Source of the DNA: Pyricularia pennisetigena
Taxonomy: Eukaryota; Ascomycota; Sordariomycetes; Magnaporthales; Pyriculariaceae
Assembly (NCBI RefSeq): GCF_004337985.1
Contig: NC_043742.1
Location: forward strand, 6,404,389-6,468,388
Reading direction: 5' to 3'
DNA: 64,000 nt
The notes beneath the pieces were generated by a model, which saw only the letters and a program-made list of their open reading frames with translations, was not told the origin of the DNA and made no database searches. A program made the translations under genes and the position numbers. Positions 11,109-22,073 of the stretch are shown piece by piece (position 1 is the first letter of the stretch; the number at the start of each line of letters is the position of its first letter).

Positions 11109-12475
11109 TCACCATCCGCGTTCGCACCCTCCGGGAAGGAAGCTGCAATCACTATTCAGCTCACAATCCCATCCGCCTCCAACGCCAGTCCCGTCCCTCC
11201 AGGCAACTGGCCCTGCCGCGGGCGACACGGAAGGCTGATCTACAGCAACAGGGGCAGCCTGGTGCCGCCTTCGATAGACGCTAAGGCCGCAGGTGTAAGC
11301 GTGGAAATCATCGACAGTGATGTCGGCGGGCATATGTCCCGTCAGGACCCTCCCTAGCGCGATCACGACTGCCGCATGAGTGCACAGGACGACCGAACGA
11401 ACACCTTCTGCGTCGCAGCGCTTGATTATCTCAAGCACGGCGAGAGCTACCCTATCGTGGAGCTGCTCTATCGACTCTCCACGGCTGGTCGGAGTTAAGG
11501 CAGGCGAATAACCTTGGTCTAGTATACCAGGAAATAAGGTTGACAGCTCTTCGACCGGTGCTGGAGCTGGGTGGTCAAAGTGCGCGGTGCCAAACCACTC
11601 GCCCAATCCAGGTTCAGCGCGGATCTTGATTAGTGGTAGCGCCTTGGCATCAGAGGAGCTTCCTGATGATGATGCTGGCGTTGTTAATGATGATGATGAT
11701 GAATTTAGGGCTGCGTCAACTCGATCGACTGCAGACTTTAGGTCGTTGGCGTTGTCCTTACCACCAACAGTAACCTGCCCTTCCTGGTTCCCCTCTTCGA
11801 GCTTACTCCTGACGAACGGCTCTATGGTCTGCAGACAGCGGTAGAACGGACTCGAGTAGACCCTCTCGATCGGGGGTCGCACGTGGTGCAACAGATGACG
11901 GCCCAGCTCCTTTGCCTGGTCGACGCCGTACGCCGTCAGGGCAGGGTCGACAGCAATACCAGTAGGCGACGGGATATTTGCAAAATACTCTCCTGTTGAC
12001 GGGTCTACAGACCAACTCGATCGGAACTAAAGATGGGGGCGAAAGCCGAAAGGGGGGTGTGGGGGAGGGCGTTCGAGTTAGGAAAGCCTGGCTTTTGAAT
12101 CTTGACGAACCGCGAGAGAGAGAGAGAAAAAAAAAACCAACTGACAAATCCAGACACACAGGCAGGCTGACAGTTGAGGAGCTACCACAGGCTGACAAAC
12201 TCGATCATATTTCCCCGTCGGTACCAAGGGGGGCTCCTGCTGCCTTGGGCTCCTCAGCGCTCTCAACTGCCTGCCTTGTGGCACAACGTAACCGACTAGT
12301 GCACTTGCACTGCGTGGGCGGGGGTGGCTTGAGGGATTGGGGGGTATTTTTCTTTCTTTCTTTCTCTCTCTCTCTCTTTCTCTCTCTGGCTGGGCTAGGA
12401 ACTGTCTTTTGGTTTGCAAAGTCGAGGTAAGGTACGTACCCCGTGGCGGACCACGTATATGGTGTCCAACGCCAT
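11109..12475 (-). CDS. Histidine phosphatase (phosphoglycerate-mutase-like, Tfc7/tau55-type)
   Basis: Two exons on the minus strand, 12475-12440 and 12026-11109, 317 residues. The first exon encodes only 12 residues, MALDTIYVVRHG, carrying the Arg-His-Gly signature of the histidine phosphatase superfamily; His11 would be the phosphorylated residue. The intron is long for this window (413 nt, donor GTACGT) and contains a CT repeat. Exon 2 continues FRSSWSVDPSTGEY, then YSSPFYRCLQT (second active-site Arg region), GLGEWFG, and VVLCTHAAVV with the second catalytic His. The closest architecture I know is the fungal family that includes the N-terminal part of yeast Tfc7, a TFIIIC subunit, but many standalone fungal members have no assigned substrate. 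A low-complexity Ser/Asp stretch interrupts the fold at about residues 110-145. Confidence 0.8.
12350..12390. repeat. CTTT/CT microsatellite inside an intron
   Basis: Pyrimidine-rich simple repeat (CTTT units, then CT units) within the long first intron of the histidine phosphatase gene. On the coding strand it reads as a GA-rich tract. Confidence 0.8.
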
Positions 12476-13881
12476 CTCCAGCAAGGCTCAAAGTATCTCT
12501 GCCGGCTCGTGGAGCTTCCGGATGACGGCGCCAGAACCGTTGAGAAAAGGGAGCGGACACGCGCCTGTCGCCTCGCCTCGACGAACTCTGTTTATCGCAA
12601 CACCTTCCTGATTGAGAAAGGCTTCAGATGGCTTGAATGGGCAAAACTTGTCGCCTTGAAAAATCTGGCCGGCCGACTATGATGGTATCTGTGTTTTTTG
12701 GACGTATGAATTATGGGGTTTTGTCGCGAGTATGTTTGCTCGTCTGGGCAATCAACGAGTTCGGTGGATTTTCAGTGATTTTCATGCCATGTGTGGGGAT
12801 GTCGTCCTAGAGCTGCTTTCTGGCGTTTTGCCTCGCAGGGGTGGGTTGAAGTGGGGGACATGGGGCATGCATAGGTACGGGTTAGGGTTGAGGTGTACTG
12901 CAACTTGATCAGCCCAGCCTATCTTAGCTTGCAGTAGTGTTTGCACACGTTACCCTATCTAACGTACGTAAAGGTTTCCCACTTTTTGCTTGCCTGCCTC
13001 ACCTTACTCACCTGCCCTATTCTGTGCAAAGTTCCCCTAGGAAATATGTATGCCGTACATGAAGGTAACGTTCCAGGCACTCGCCGAGGTAATACCTTAA
13101 TTCACCCACTATCTTGTGCGACTAAAGCAACTAACCAAGGCACATCAGGAACTCTGTACATTTATAACCTTCAGGGCTGCGTATCTAGTCTAGGTACGGC
13201 TCATTAGCCTCTCAACAAAACAAGGCCTCAGTTGCAACAGTCAGGGCACATCTTTAATACACTACGATTCCTACGAATCAGGATATGCAGATACCAAAGG
13301 TGTACGTCAGGAAATCATGGAGCTACCCGCACTAGACTCGTTACAAAGTATTGTGGTCGTTGTTTCATCTTTGCCGTAGTGATAGTGCTTTCCGGCAGTA
13401 CAGTGACTTCATGCTAAAAAAGGTTTGCCAAGTAAACTCCAAGATCATGCATATCATTCTGTCTCATCTCCTCTCGATTTTCCGATCGATTAAGTATTTG
13501 ACCAGCTATATCGTAGGCAAAAACAACGACGACGACGAAATTGCCATGTGTTATGCATGCAAAAAGCACGACTTAAAAAGTGTATCTCACCGTCTGTTGG
13601 CAGATCTACATGCAAATGACGAACCTTATTTACGATAAGGCGCAACGTGTGCCGCAAACTCTGTTGTTATAAAGATCTTTTCCTATTCACAACTACATCG
13701 TGACTTCATCACCTTCAATAGCGGTGTAGAAGTAGAAACTTACACGGGTGGCTTTTCGGAGGTTTTTTTTTCATGGCTGGTCGCCAGGGGGAAAATCGGC
13801 AACTCTAAAATGGGTCTATTCTATATTCTGTTGAGAAAGAATTATCATACATGCAGAAAAATAAGATTTGTTTTCTTTTTT
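12476..13881. other. Intergenic region, 1.4 kb
   Basis: Promoter side of the histidine phosphatase and 3' side of the transporter. No gene recognised. Short ORFs at 12941-13638 show no domain. Confidence 0.45.
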
Positions 13882-14145
13882 TCATATGTATGTTGCTGGC
13901 ATCTTGCTGCCTCCGGATTGTTTTGCTTTCTGCTTAGTGCCCAACAAGCTTCCGTTCCAGAGGCCCCATACGGTGAATAAGAGGTTGATAAGAGTAATTG
14001 AAAAGAGGCAGAAGGTGAGTATTGTTGAGAAGATTTTAAAGGCGGGCGAGCCTAATATCTTTCCAAGTTGTATGGCGGCATTGGTATATGTTCCCTGCAT
14101 GAATTGCAATTGTGGCGGGTCAGTCTGGAAGTATCTCAGTGATGG

Positions 14146-14199
<54 letters not shown>

Positions 14200-15526
14200 A
14201 GCAGAATGTACTCACCCATGGAAACACCAAGGCCCACACGGCCAGCGTGTACGTCTCCTTCTCCTCGCCATGGCCCAGGAGCCACCTCCGCTTCCTCATC
14301 CCCCAGGCCTCGATCTGGCTCTGTAGCACGCTCAAGATGGCAAACGCCCACCAGAAAGTGGCGTGGCCCCAGCTGAAAAACCCGATAAACATGCTGCTGT
14401 ACCCCAGCATCCTGATGGAGTTCTCCGTGACCAGCTCGCCGGCGATCTGCGCGGCGATGGCGGGCGCGTTGTTGACCAGCGCGCGGCCGAGCACCTGCAT
14501 GGCGAAGCTGGCCTGGCCCCAAGGCCCCGCCAGTATCATGTCCTGGTAGACCTTGTTCCGCTCCGGCATGGAGCCGTCGAGCAGGCGGACGAGGTAGATG
14601 GCGGTAAAGGCCATGATGAGCGGCAGGGCCATGGCGAGCGACAGGTACGAGACAAAGATGATCGGGGTCTGCGCGTGCGCGGGCTGTCCGGTGCCCGACG
14701 AGACGACGCCGCCGCCGGCCGCCAGCGTGATGGCGGCGATCATGGGCAGCTGCGTGGCGGGCGAGAGCTTCGCGACCCCGGGGGACGGGGAGTGCTGGAT
14801 GCGGGCAAAGGCGTACGGGATGAAGAGCGTCGAGCCTACGGCCAGGCTCACGTTGAACCACCAGAGCCCGGCCGTGACCGAAGCCCACCTGGGACCGCCG
14901 CTGGGGTTCACGAGCGAAAGCATCTGGTTGACCGAGGTGAAGGCGATGGATGCGCTGGATATGCATGCGAGCTCGCCCGGGTTGCTTACGAGCAGCTTGC
15001 CGACATGCCGCGGGAACATGAACACGCGGAGGGCGTAGAGGAGGATGAAGGTAATGAGGCAGATGATGGTCAGGGCCCAGAATATGTACGCGACGATGTC
15101 GAGGCCATCGAAGCGCTCCTCAAACTGGAAAAGAACCACCGAGGTGATGCCCGCTCCCTGTGGCACTAAGAACCACTGCGAAGTAAAGTTTTGGATAGCA
15201 CTACGAAGTCGTGATAGGTTCGGTGAATGTGTTTCGGGTCCGGCTCCAGGTGCGAGGTTCTGACTTCCGGGTCCCGCCGCGGAGCTACGGTGAGAGGACC
15301 TCCCTACGGCGCCTGCTGCCGCCACCGGCTGCCTTTCCGATGATCTCCTCCATCTCGGCTGGTCGTCATCTTCCTCCTCGTTAGTGGACGAGTCCTCATA
15401 GCTACTTCTCGAGCGAGAATCCAAGTCAACATGAAGATGGATCGGCGGCGATGGAGGCTGATGCTCTGCGGGAGCAGGAGCTAGCCGGACATTCGGGGGA
15501 CGTGGCGGAGCGCGGCGCTCAGCCAT
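13882..15526 (-). CDS. TDT-family (TehA/Mae1/SLAC1-like) membrane transporter
   Basis: Two exons on the minus strand, 15526-14216 and 14094-13882, 507 residues. Residues 1-125 are hydrophilic, Pro/Arg/Ser-rich and probably cytosolic. Then come about ten hydrophobic segments, beginning near DIVAYIFWALTIICLITF and including FVSYLSLAMALPLIMAF and MFIGFFSWGHATFWWAF. Spacing and the short C-terminal segment TNAAIQLGK after the intron fit the tellurite-resistance/dicarboxylate (TDT) family, which covers yeast-type malate and sulfite transporters and the plant SLAC1 anion channel. The substrate cannot be assigned from sequence; organic-acid or anion export across the plasma membrane is the likely range. 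The intron (121 nt, donor GTGAGT) splits FPW from GTYTN and holds an exceptional 52-nt homopolymer. Without splicing the frame would read through poly-Phe, which supports the intron. Confidence 0.75.
14146..14197. repeat. 52-nt poly(A) tract within an intron (poly(T) on the coding strand)
   Basis: The longest homopolymer in the window. It lies wholly inside the only intron of the TDT-family transporter, downstream of the donor on the coding strand. It may act as an oversized pyrimidine tract; its length in the assembly may be unreliable. Confidence 0.9.
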
Positions 15527-16459
15527 GACCTTGACAGCCGGTCAATAAAATCGGACTATTTGAGGAAGAGATAATTTTTTTTTCTCGGTCTGATTTTCAT
15601 ACAGAAACCGCAGCTCTTTTTCTTAGAAAATGAAAATTGTTTGAAAGTTCCGGTTGCAGAGGGCTGAAGTGCTGTGGAATGTTATGCTATTCCGATAAAG
15701 CACAACAGTTTAAATATTGAGCTGATGTGCTGGGAAAGCTGATAAAAAAATAAAAAGATTTGAGATCAAAAGACAACAATACAAGAGAAACAGATCCGAA
15801 CCAGTGGGCGGCAATATGAGTCGTCATCAGATGAAGAGCAAGGGAAGTTCCCGCGGAGACAGGTCTACTTTTTTTTGTCCAAGCTTGCCGTTACAGCCTC
15901 CTCCGCTTGGCTGCCCCAGCTTGGCCCCAGCTCGGGGATCCGTCTAATGCTTGAGTGATAGTGCGGGAGCTGCCAACGGACGGTGAAGATTCTTTTTGCC
16001 TTGTTGTTGTTGTTGTTGTTGTGTTGGGTGTCTCGGAATATTCAGTCACTTCGCCTATGCTTGGGCATCGTATGGTTGAAAGTAGTCTTTGGGTGATCAA
16101 ACGAAAACAGTGGGTGGTTGTAGGTTGGAATTGATTTGCTGACGGCTTACACATGAGATTATACTCGGTTGTCGCGCTTTTTCTATTTGGCCTAGTGTTA
16201 AATTCCACAGAGGCAACAAAGCGCATGGATGTATGTTTATGTTTCTCCGGCCATTAAGCATTTTTTTGGGTTTCGCATAGAAAGATGCCTGGCCGTTTGA
16301 CTTTTAATCTAGACTTGGATTTAGTATCACGCGTCAGCCGCCAGGGGTACATGTTTTCGTTGCACCACGTCGCCATTCATTTGTTTCTTTAGTATTGCTC
16401 CGCGGCATTACTACTGTCCCATGCTGGGGGTACCGTGAAAATCGAGTATTATAGCGGAA

Positions 16460-16461
16460 NN
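16460..16461. other. Unresolved NN pair (assembly gap or ambiguous bases)
   Basis: Two N bases next to an A run. The true missing length is unknown. Confidence 0.95.
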
Positions 16462-17159
16462 AAAAAGAAATAAAGCAAATAAAAATGTTTCCTCTTTGTA
16501 AGAATGTTTTTCATCTCCGCCGGGGCGGGTGCTACCTGTTTCGTAGCATCGATGGTGGTAAAAGGATTGAAATTGAGCCCCCAAGTTTTGTGCTTTGCTG
16601 CTCCAAACCCATGTTTTGGTTTCGTAATAAAACGTCACTTTTACGAAACTAAACTATATAACCGTTGGCACTCAACGTCGAAAAAGTCCCTGACCTGTCC
16701 ATTTTCATTGGGTCGGCACAGCTTTTCCGGAACGAGCCCCTCTATCGCCACAAGGTATCTCCGCGGATCTTCCCGCAAAACCGCGTTCTCACAGTGCCTA
16801 CGCCCAGGACCTGCACCCCAGATATTCTCCAACCAGTGAAAAATACCACCACAGCCTCGGGGCAAGCTCCAAATTGCTGCCGTTGATATTCGACTCCCCA
16901 TGCCCAAAGGTTTATTTACCGGGTATCAGTATGAACCACGTTCTGCGTGGCAATATATTCCCAAACCCCCTCCACGTGCAATCCTCGCATGCTGCGGAGA
17001 GCTTCGTTCCCTTTTTTTTCCTTCTTTTTTTGAGCAAGTGATCTTATATGTCCGTGCATCAAACGGGATGAAAACACATTATTTATTCGACATCTCCGCC
17101 GTGTCTACTCGGGGTTCGTCCCAATAGGAAACAAACAATCGCCCAAGACACTACTGACT

Positions 17160-17181
17160 CACACACACACACACACACACA
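17160..17181. repeat. (AC)n microsatellite
   Basis: About 11 AC units followed directly by an A run. Confidence 0.85.
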
Positions 17182-17477
17182 AAAAAAAAAAAAACAAAGA
17201 AATCCGCCTTGTCACCTTCCGTTATTCCATGTCGCAATCATGCTAAACGGCTTAGCAACCCAGCATGTCCAATCAATCAGAATCTCACCCGCGTTATACT
17301 TTCCCGAATTATGTGCATGTCAACAACAAGAAGCACAAGTTGCAGCTCCATCATCTCCACGGGGTAAGCGGCAGTCAGGCGCCGCGGCAAAGTCCCCCCT
17401 AATTGACTGTCACAACCAACTGCAACCCAAAACAAAGCTGTCGCGTGAAAAATATATCACTCGCGGTGTCAACCGAG

Positions 17478-18548
17478 TCAATCAGCCTCGTCGTAGTAGT
17501 CCGAGTCCTCCGAATCGTATAAATCCGACTCGGTAAAGAAGTCGTCGTCATCATCCTCCTCACTAGCGCCGTCAAAGTCCTCATCAGGATGTGGGAGGTC
17601 GTCATCGGAGATCACAAAAGGATCACTATCGGTTTCGCCAGGACGGTCTGCAGGTTGCTTTGTGTTCATGTTGGGTCTTTTGACCTGGGGAAGTGGTTTT
17701 CGCCTGGCGCCACCGATGGGTCTCAAGGCAAGTTTGAGCTTGGTGTTCTTCCCACCGTGATCCGGGAGGGGGGCCTTGGCTGCCGGAAGAGGCTTGCTGT
17801 TGGTTTTGCTGATCTTTTCCGCGGTCCTCGTCTTCCTGGCTGCTTTTTTCGAAACCCCAACGCCGGCGGGCGCCGGACTCGAACCTGACCGTCCCGATCC
17901 CCTGCCGTCACCCCTCCTCCGTGCGAGCTTCTTCTCTTTCCTGGCGACAGCAGCATGGCTCTTGAGCGATCCGGGCCGCCCGGCCCAGCCGTCAGCGACC
18001 TCGGCGATCCTCGCCCAGACCTTGGCCCTGGCCTCCTCCCTCGGCACGCCGCGGCCGAGCATGGCGTCGTAGTCGGTGTGCAGGTGCCGGATGTGCGCCG
18101 TGACGGCCAGCCTGACCTTCTTGTCCATGTCCATGGTGCCGGCCCTGCCGACGCGCCTGGACCGCTTGACTAGCGCGTGCCTCGCGACCGTCTCGACGGC
18201 GTCGGTCGGCGCCTTGGGGAACATCCGCCGCAGCTCTTGCTCAAACGCGCGCAGGCCCGCGTCGTCGCGCCTCTGCACGTTGGTCGCCCGCGCCGTCCGC
18301 GTCTGCCGCTCCGACTCGACCACCTCGCCGTAGATGTCGGCGGGGACCCGGATGCCCAAGGTCTTGACGCGCTTGGTATTGAGGGATTCGACCACGACGT
18401 AGACGGTCTTGTTGGCCGCCTGCGTGTTTTTGCGGCAGTTCTTGGTGATGTAGACGTTGCCCTTGGAGACGAAGCGGTACCCTGGCGGCATGGGTGTGCT
18501 GGGGGTCACCATGGGCTCGTTTGTTGCGTTTGTTTTTAATGCTGGCAT
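17478..18548 (-). CDS. DUF2293 domain protein, basic with acidic tail
   Basis: Single exon, 356 residues from the ATG opening MPALKTNATNEP. The frame is open for another 16 codons upstream, but without an ATG. The DUF2293 region spans about residues 85-185: FEQELRRMFPKAP, then HIRHLHTDYDAMLGRG, then VPREEARAKVWARIAEV. This pattern of a short HxxTxYD segment and an Arg-rich helix is the family signature in fungi. It is followed by a Lys/Arg/Ser-rich disordered linker and a very acidic tail of Asp/Glu/Tyr/Ser (about 310-356). The family has no established biochemical role that I know of. The basic linker plus acidic tail suggests nuclear or chromatin association (inference). Confidence 0.75.
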   Translation of the reverse strand: MPALKTNATNEPMVTPSTPMPPGYRFVSKGNVYITKNCRKNTQAANKTVYVVVESLNTKRVKTLGIRVPADIYGEVVESERQTRTARATNVQRRDDAGLRAFEQELRRMFPKAPTDAVETVARHALVKRSRRVGRAGTMDMDKKVRLAVTAHIRHLHTDYDAMLGRGVPREEARAKVWARIAEVADGWAGRPGSLKSHAAVARKEKKLARRRGDGRGSGRSGSSPAPAGVGVSKKAARKTRTAEKISKTNSKPLPAAKAPLPDHGGKNTKLKLALRPIGGARRKPLPQVKRPNMNTKQPADRPGETDSDPFVISDDDLPHPDEDFDGASEEDDDDDFFTESDLYDSEDSDYYDEAD

Positions 18549-19307
18549 TTTGACTCGGCTCCCTGGGTTTTGATTTTTGGTGGTTCTGACTGTCAAGACA
18601 AGTGGAAAAATTTCCTCTTTGCTGGTTTATTCGAATCTAGGTCCAGCCGCCAACAACCTCATCAAAAGGCGTGTCGGGCCCGAGATTCCATTGTCCTTAT
18701 AAGTCACATATTCATCAAAGATAAAAAAAATAAATAAAAAAAGACCTCTATACTTTCATGCTTGAGGCTGTAATTTTTCTTTCATCGCTAAAAGCAAAAC
18801 TGCCTGTACGCAAGCGGCAGGCCAGCGTTTGTTTGCAGTCTGAATATTTTGGCTGCTTCTTTGTTGAGTCGTGTCGAATTGAGAGCTCACATTGCACCTT
18901 GCAGTGGAGGAAAACGCCGAGCTTTGACGAATCAAGTCAGTTTCTTTTTTTTTTTCTTTTTTTTTCCCTCTTTGGGCCGCGTTTGGCGTACACCGCTGAC
19001 GCTGCGCCACGTGCGCCGCCGAGGTTGGAGGACAGGGTCGGCCCCTCCCTAGGGAATTTGGTGAAAGGCGGCAGGCACCGTTGGCACGTTGGTGGTTTGG
19101 CTTCAGTCTTAGTTTTCGAAGCTGCACATTATCCTAGGAGCAATAAGGTTTGTCAAAAATTTAAAAATAGAAGCTCCAACAGCTTTTCCGTCAACTGCAT
19201 AGCCGGAATAAATTCTCCTTTCATTAAGGTGGTTCCATTTCTTATTCGTGCACCACCAGTTCTTCTAAATCCTTTTTGCGTCCTTCAAGCCATCCATAGG
19301 TATCTGT

Positions 19308-19388
19308 TGCAGGCTATATTTACCGAAGTCACTGACACTAGTCATTGACGGGAGCTTTCGTCCTTTGGCGGTGTAATGCAAGAGTTAT
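19308..19388 (+). repeat. Dispersed direct repeat, copy 1
   Basis: About 80 nt starting TTGCAGGCTATATTTACC and running through GGGAGCTTTCGTC and TTTGGCGGTGTAATG. A second copy lies about 580 bases downstream in the same orientation. Likely a transposon or SINE relic. See copy 2 for the base differences. Confidence 0.8.
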
Positions 19389-19887
19389 AAGCCCGGGAGG
19401 GAGTACCCCCGGATTCGATCAATTGCGCCTACAGTAGGTTCGAATCCTGGGGAAAAAAACCTGTAATTTCCTTTATATTGTTAAAACTTTATAAACAACC
19501 CCCAGAAACGTACGTTTTACGTAAACAAATCGCGATTTAGTTAAATATACCCAAAGGTATAAATAGTATAAAAATGAATTCCGCAACCGCACCCAAAGAA
19601 GGTGTTATTGGTACCGCCAGCGGACTTGAGAAAACCTTGGCGACAGAAATTGTCACGCGTTTGGTTGTCTTTTTGTTGGTGGCGCGCTTTCTCCTTTGTG
19701 GTTGCTGCTGGCTGTGAGGGCTGCGCGTACCCTCTCTTTTGTTATTTCGATTTTTTACTTTTTTTTGGTGTGTTTGTTGGTCGTTCTTGCTTTCCGGTGG
19801 GTGGTTTTTTGTGTTCTTTTGTGCAGTGGTTTGGGTGTCCCTCTTGTTTCTTTGGCAGTGTTCGGGGTGGTGGTTGTGGTTTTGGTG

Positions 19888-19967
19888 TTGCAGGCTATAT
19901 TTACCGAAGTCACTGGTATTAGTTATTAACGGGAGCTTTCGTCTTTTGGCGGTGTGGTGCAACAGTA
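19888..19967 (+). repeat. Dispersed direct repeat, copy 2 (RIP-like differences)
   Basis: Matches copy 1 over about 80 nt. Most differences are C-to-T or G-to-A relative to copy 1 (for example GTCATTGAC reads GTTATTAAC), several in CpA or TpG context. That is the pattern left by repeat-induced point mutation in ascomycetes. The tRNA-like tail that follows copy 1 is absent here. Confidence 0.75.
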
Positions 19968-20574
19968 TCCAATCCCTGGAATACCATCGTATCAAGCAGT
20001 AGATGATTAGAAAAGCCAAATGCTTGGTTTTAATGCGCTGGCTTACGTTTTTTTTTGTAAAACTTTTCAATAAAGTGTGAAATATTGGCTTGGGCTTCCT
20101 GGGCTTACATACGGCTGCAATAACTCCCTGTTCCCATACCTTTCGAGCCTGTTTACACCTAGGTAGCAAGTCATCAACGAGAAAGCTTGTACCAGTAAGT
20201 GACTACCTCCAATACCAGTCCCAGTTTGCCTAGCGAGAGCAACACTCCTCCCATCTCCTTCTCCCACTGATTATCGTTGCTACGCCAGCCATTACAAGTG
20301 AAAAGGCTCCTCTTCAAGCTGCATGACAGCTTTCGTTACCAACAATGACTCTTTGTCTCTACGCAACACCAACCTAGATTGATCAAAAGCCCACAAGCGA
20401 AGACGGTATAGCATCAGCGCATTGACATATCCTCTCTGCGGGCAAATGTTGGATTTGCCCGTGCAAGACTATAGATTGCAATAGAAATACAAGCAACAAG
20501 GATTGAGAACTTGCAGTCTTCGCATAATGAGAAATGCAGAAAAACTGGTTTTGAAGAAAGAAAGAAAAAGTAAA

Positions 20575-20650
20575 AAATAATAGTTATAACAATAACAATA
20601 GCAATAACAATAACAATAATAATAAGAATAATAATAACAATAATAAAAAG
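20575..20650. repeat. AAT/AAC/AAG trinucleotide-type microsatellite
   Basis: Interrupted AATAAC/AATAAT units over about 75 nt in a gene-free, AT-rich stretch. Confidence 0.8.
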
Positions 20651-21647
20651 CAAAGTTAAATGTATACGCCAACTGGCAGCTTCCTCGTCCAAGGCAAATG
20701 CAGTCCTTGGTGTATCATTTCATATTAGGTTTCGATTTCCGGAAGGGTTTTTGGGTTCAATGCGTTTAGAAACAAGATACCAATCAGATGCAAGGGTATC
20801 AAGAGGCCAAGGCAGGTTTATATCCCTTGTAGATCATCACATGGGCACAGGCTCTACACACAGGAAGAAGCCTCAGCCTTTCATAGAAGTATACCTATAA
20901 TAAAAAGAACTACTGGTTGCGTGTCCATAGTCTTGGGCAAACACCATGTGAGGCATCATATTGCCTACCTCGTATCCATTCTCATGGCCGAGTACAGTCT
21001 TCTTTTAGCGAATATAACATGCCCTAGATATCATTGCCAGGATGTCTTGATCTAGTTTAAGGTGAGTAGGATATTATTCCATGCACTACCCATTACCAGG
21101 CTTGGCAATGCGCGCTCACAAATGAGTCAATTTCTTGTCGGGCCTTGATTTATGATTCCAATCAACAAAATATTTCGTAAGATACATGTGAATATGCATA
21201 TTTACAAAAATAGATGCGTAAATTATATGCCGTCATCTTTCTTTTGTGCCTGTCTTGTAGGAAAATCCCGGAGAGCCTGCTTGAAATCCACCATGACGGC
21301 TAAATGGCTAGCCTTGATCATTATGCGCGTCTGTGAAAAAAAAAATGCCTGAGCGAGTAAGGGAAAGCAGCTTTCTCAACGTCCTCGGTTCATCCCAGTG
21401 GCGGGCCATGCATGGGTTAGGGCTACACCGGTCTGCCGGAAGGATGCGGTTGGTCTTGCCGGTGGGATTGTTCAGATATATAACATTGTCAGTCCTCACC
21501 GAGATGGAAACTGTTTACGATTCCTTTCCATCCTCATCCTCATCCATCATCCAGTCTTTTGATCATTATCTTTAGTTTCTATTATTTCTTTGAGTTTCGC
21601 TCCTTCCTGTCATTCATTTTTTCTTTCCTTATTTCATCTTGCCAAAA

Positions 21648-22073
21648 ATGTATCCCAAATATCTTATTTTTACCCTCGTGGCCGGCGTCGTAGCCGTGCC
21701 CGTGACCTTGCCGAACGGTGCCGCCAAGAATACCGGCGCCCTTCAGGCCCGCAGCACCGTCGTCTCAGCCCCCTCGGCGCCCGTCGTCGACGTCCCCCCA
21801 GTCGCCCCAGCGCCCACCACAGTCTTCCCAAGCGACGACGACGTCCAGTTGCAGGAAAAGTCTCGCGGATCCAAGAATCACGGCTCTCACCATGGCGTTC
21901 ATAAGCGCAGCGACTCCGACAACAAAAAGAAAGACGACAGTAAGAAAGACACCACGAAGAACTCAGACTCGAAGTCCAGCTCTAGCTCTGGCTCTAGTTA
22001 TGTCTCGATCGCCGAGGTGCTCGGTCACCCCCCCTCTCGGTCATCCTCTCCGACTAAGAAGAAGCAGGACTGA
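21648..22073 (+). CDS. Small secreted Lys/Ser/Asp-rich protein
   Basis: Single exon, 141 residues, starting at the ATG of MYPKYLIF. The first ~19 residues are a clear signal peptide: Lys near the start, hydrophobic core LIFTLVAGVVA, small residues before the likely cut at VVAVPVT. The mature protein has a Pro/Ala/Val segment (about 40-62), then a His/Lys region with a dibasic Lys-Arg site (HGVHKR, about residue 89) of the kind cut by Kex2, then a disordered Lys/Asp/Ser tail. It contains no cysteine. No family was recognised. It could be a cell-wall or extracellular protein, a processed peptide precursor, or an effector candidate; only secretion is well supported. The upstream 50 bases are pyrimidine-rich, as is common just before fungal starts. 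Confidence 0.6.
   Translation: MYPKYLIFTLVAGVVAVPVTLPNGAAKNTGALQARSTVVSAPSAPVVDVPPVAPAPTTVFPSDDDVQLQEKSRGSKNHGSHHGVHKRSDSDNKKKDDSKKDTTKNSDSKSSSSSGSSYVSIAEVLGHPPSRSSSPTKKKQD

Larger units (their letters stand above)
15527..17477. other. Intergenic region with an assembly gap
   Basis: Contains the transporter promoter, a TTG/CAA repeat near 16003-16021, an NN pair at 16460-16461, and an AC microsatellite at about 17160-17180. A minus ORF at 16641-16907 (88 codons) has no recognisable domain. No gene called. Confidence 0.45.
18549..21647. other. Gene-poor, AT-rich region with repeats, 3.1 kb
   Basis: Holds the promoter of the DUF2293 gene, the direct-repeat pair at 19308-19388 and 19888-19967, a degenerate tRNA-like stretch (GGTTCGAATCC at about 19437-19447), and an AAT/AAC-type microsatellite at about 20575-20650. 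ORFs encoding strings of Tyr/Cys or Ile/Val come from the microsatellite. No intact gene seen. Confidence 0.5.

Noticed and set aside
14363..15169. Plus-strand ORF of 268 codons over the TDT transporter
   Set aside because: It lacks any family resemblance and overlaps a membrane protein with conserved features on the other strand.
16641..16907. Minus-strand ORF of 88 codons
   Set aside because: No domain, no start context and no neighbours to support it.
19380..19460. Possible tRNA gene around GGTTCGAATCC
   Set aside because: The T arm pairs poorly, no proper A box or acceptor stem could be drawn, and the region belongs to a repeat. Kept only as a tRNA-like relic.
20469..20692. Hydrophobic ORFs that look like membrane segments
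   Set aside because: They are read-through of an AAT/AAC microsatellite, giving poly-Ile/Val or poly-Tyr/Cys.
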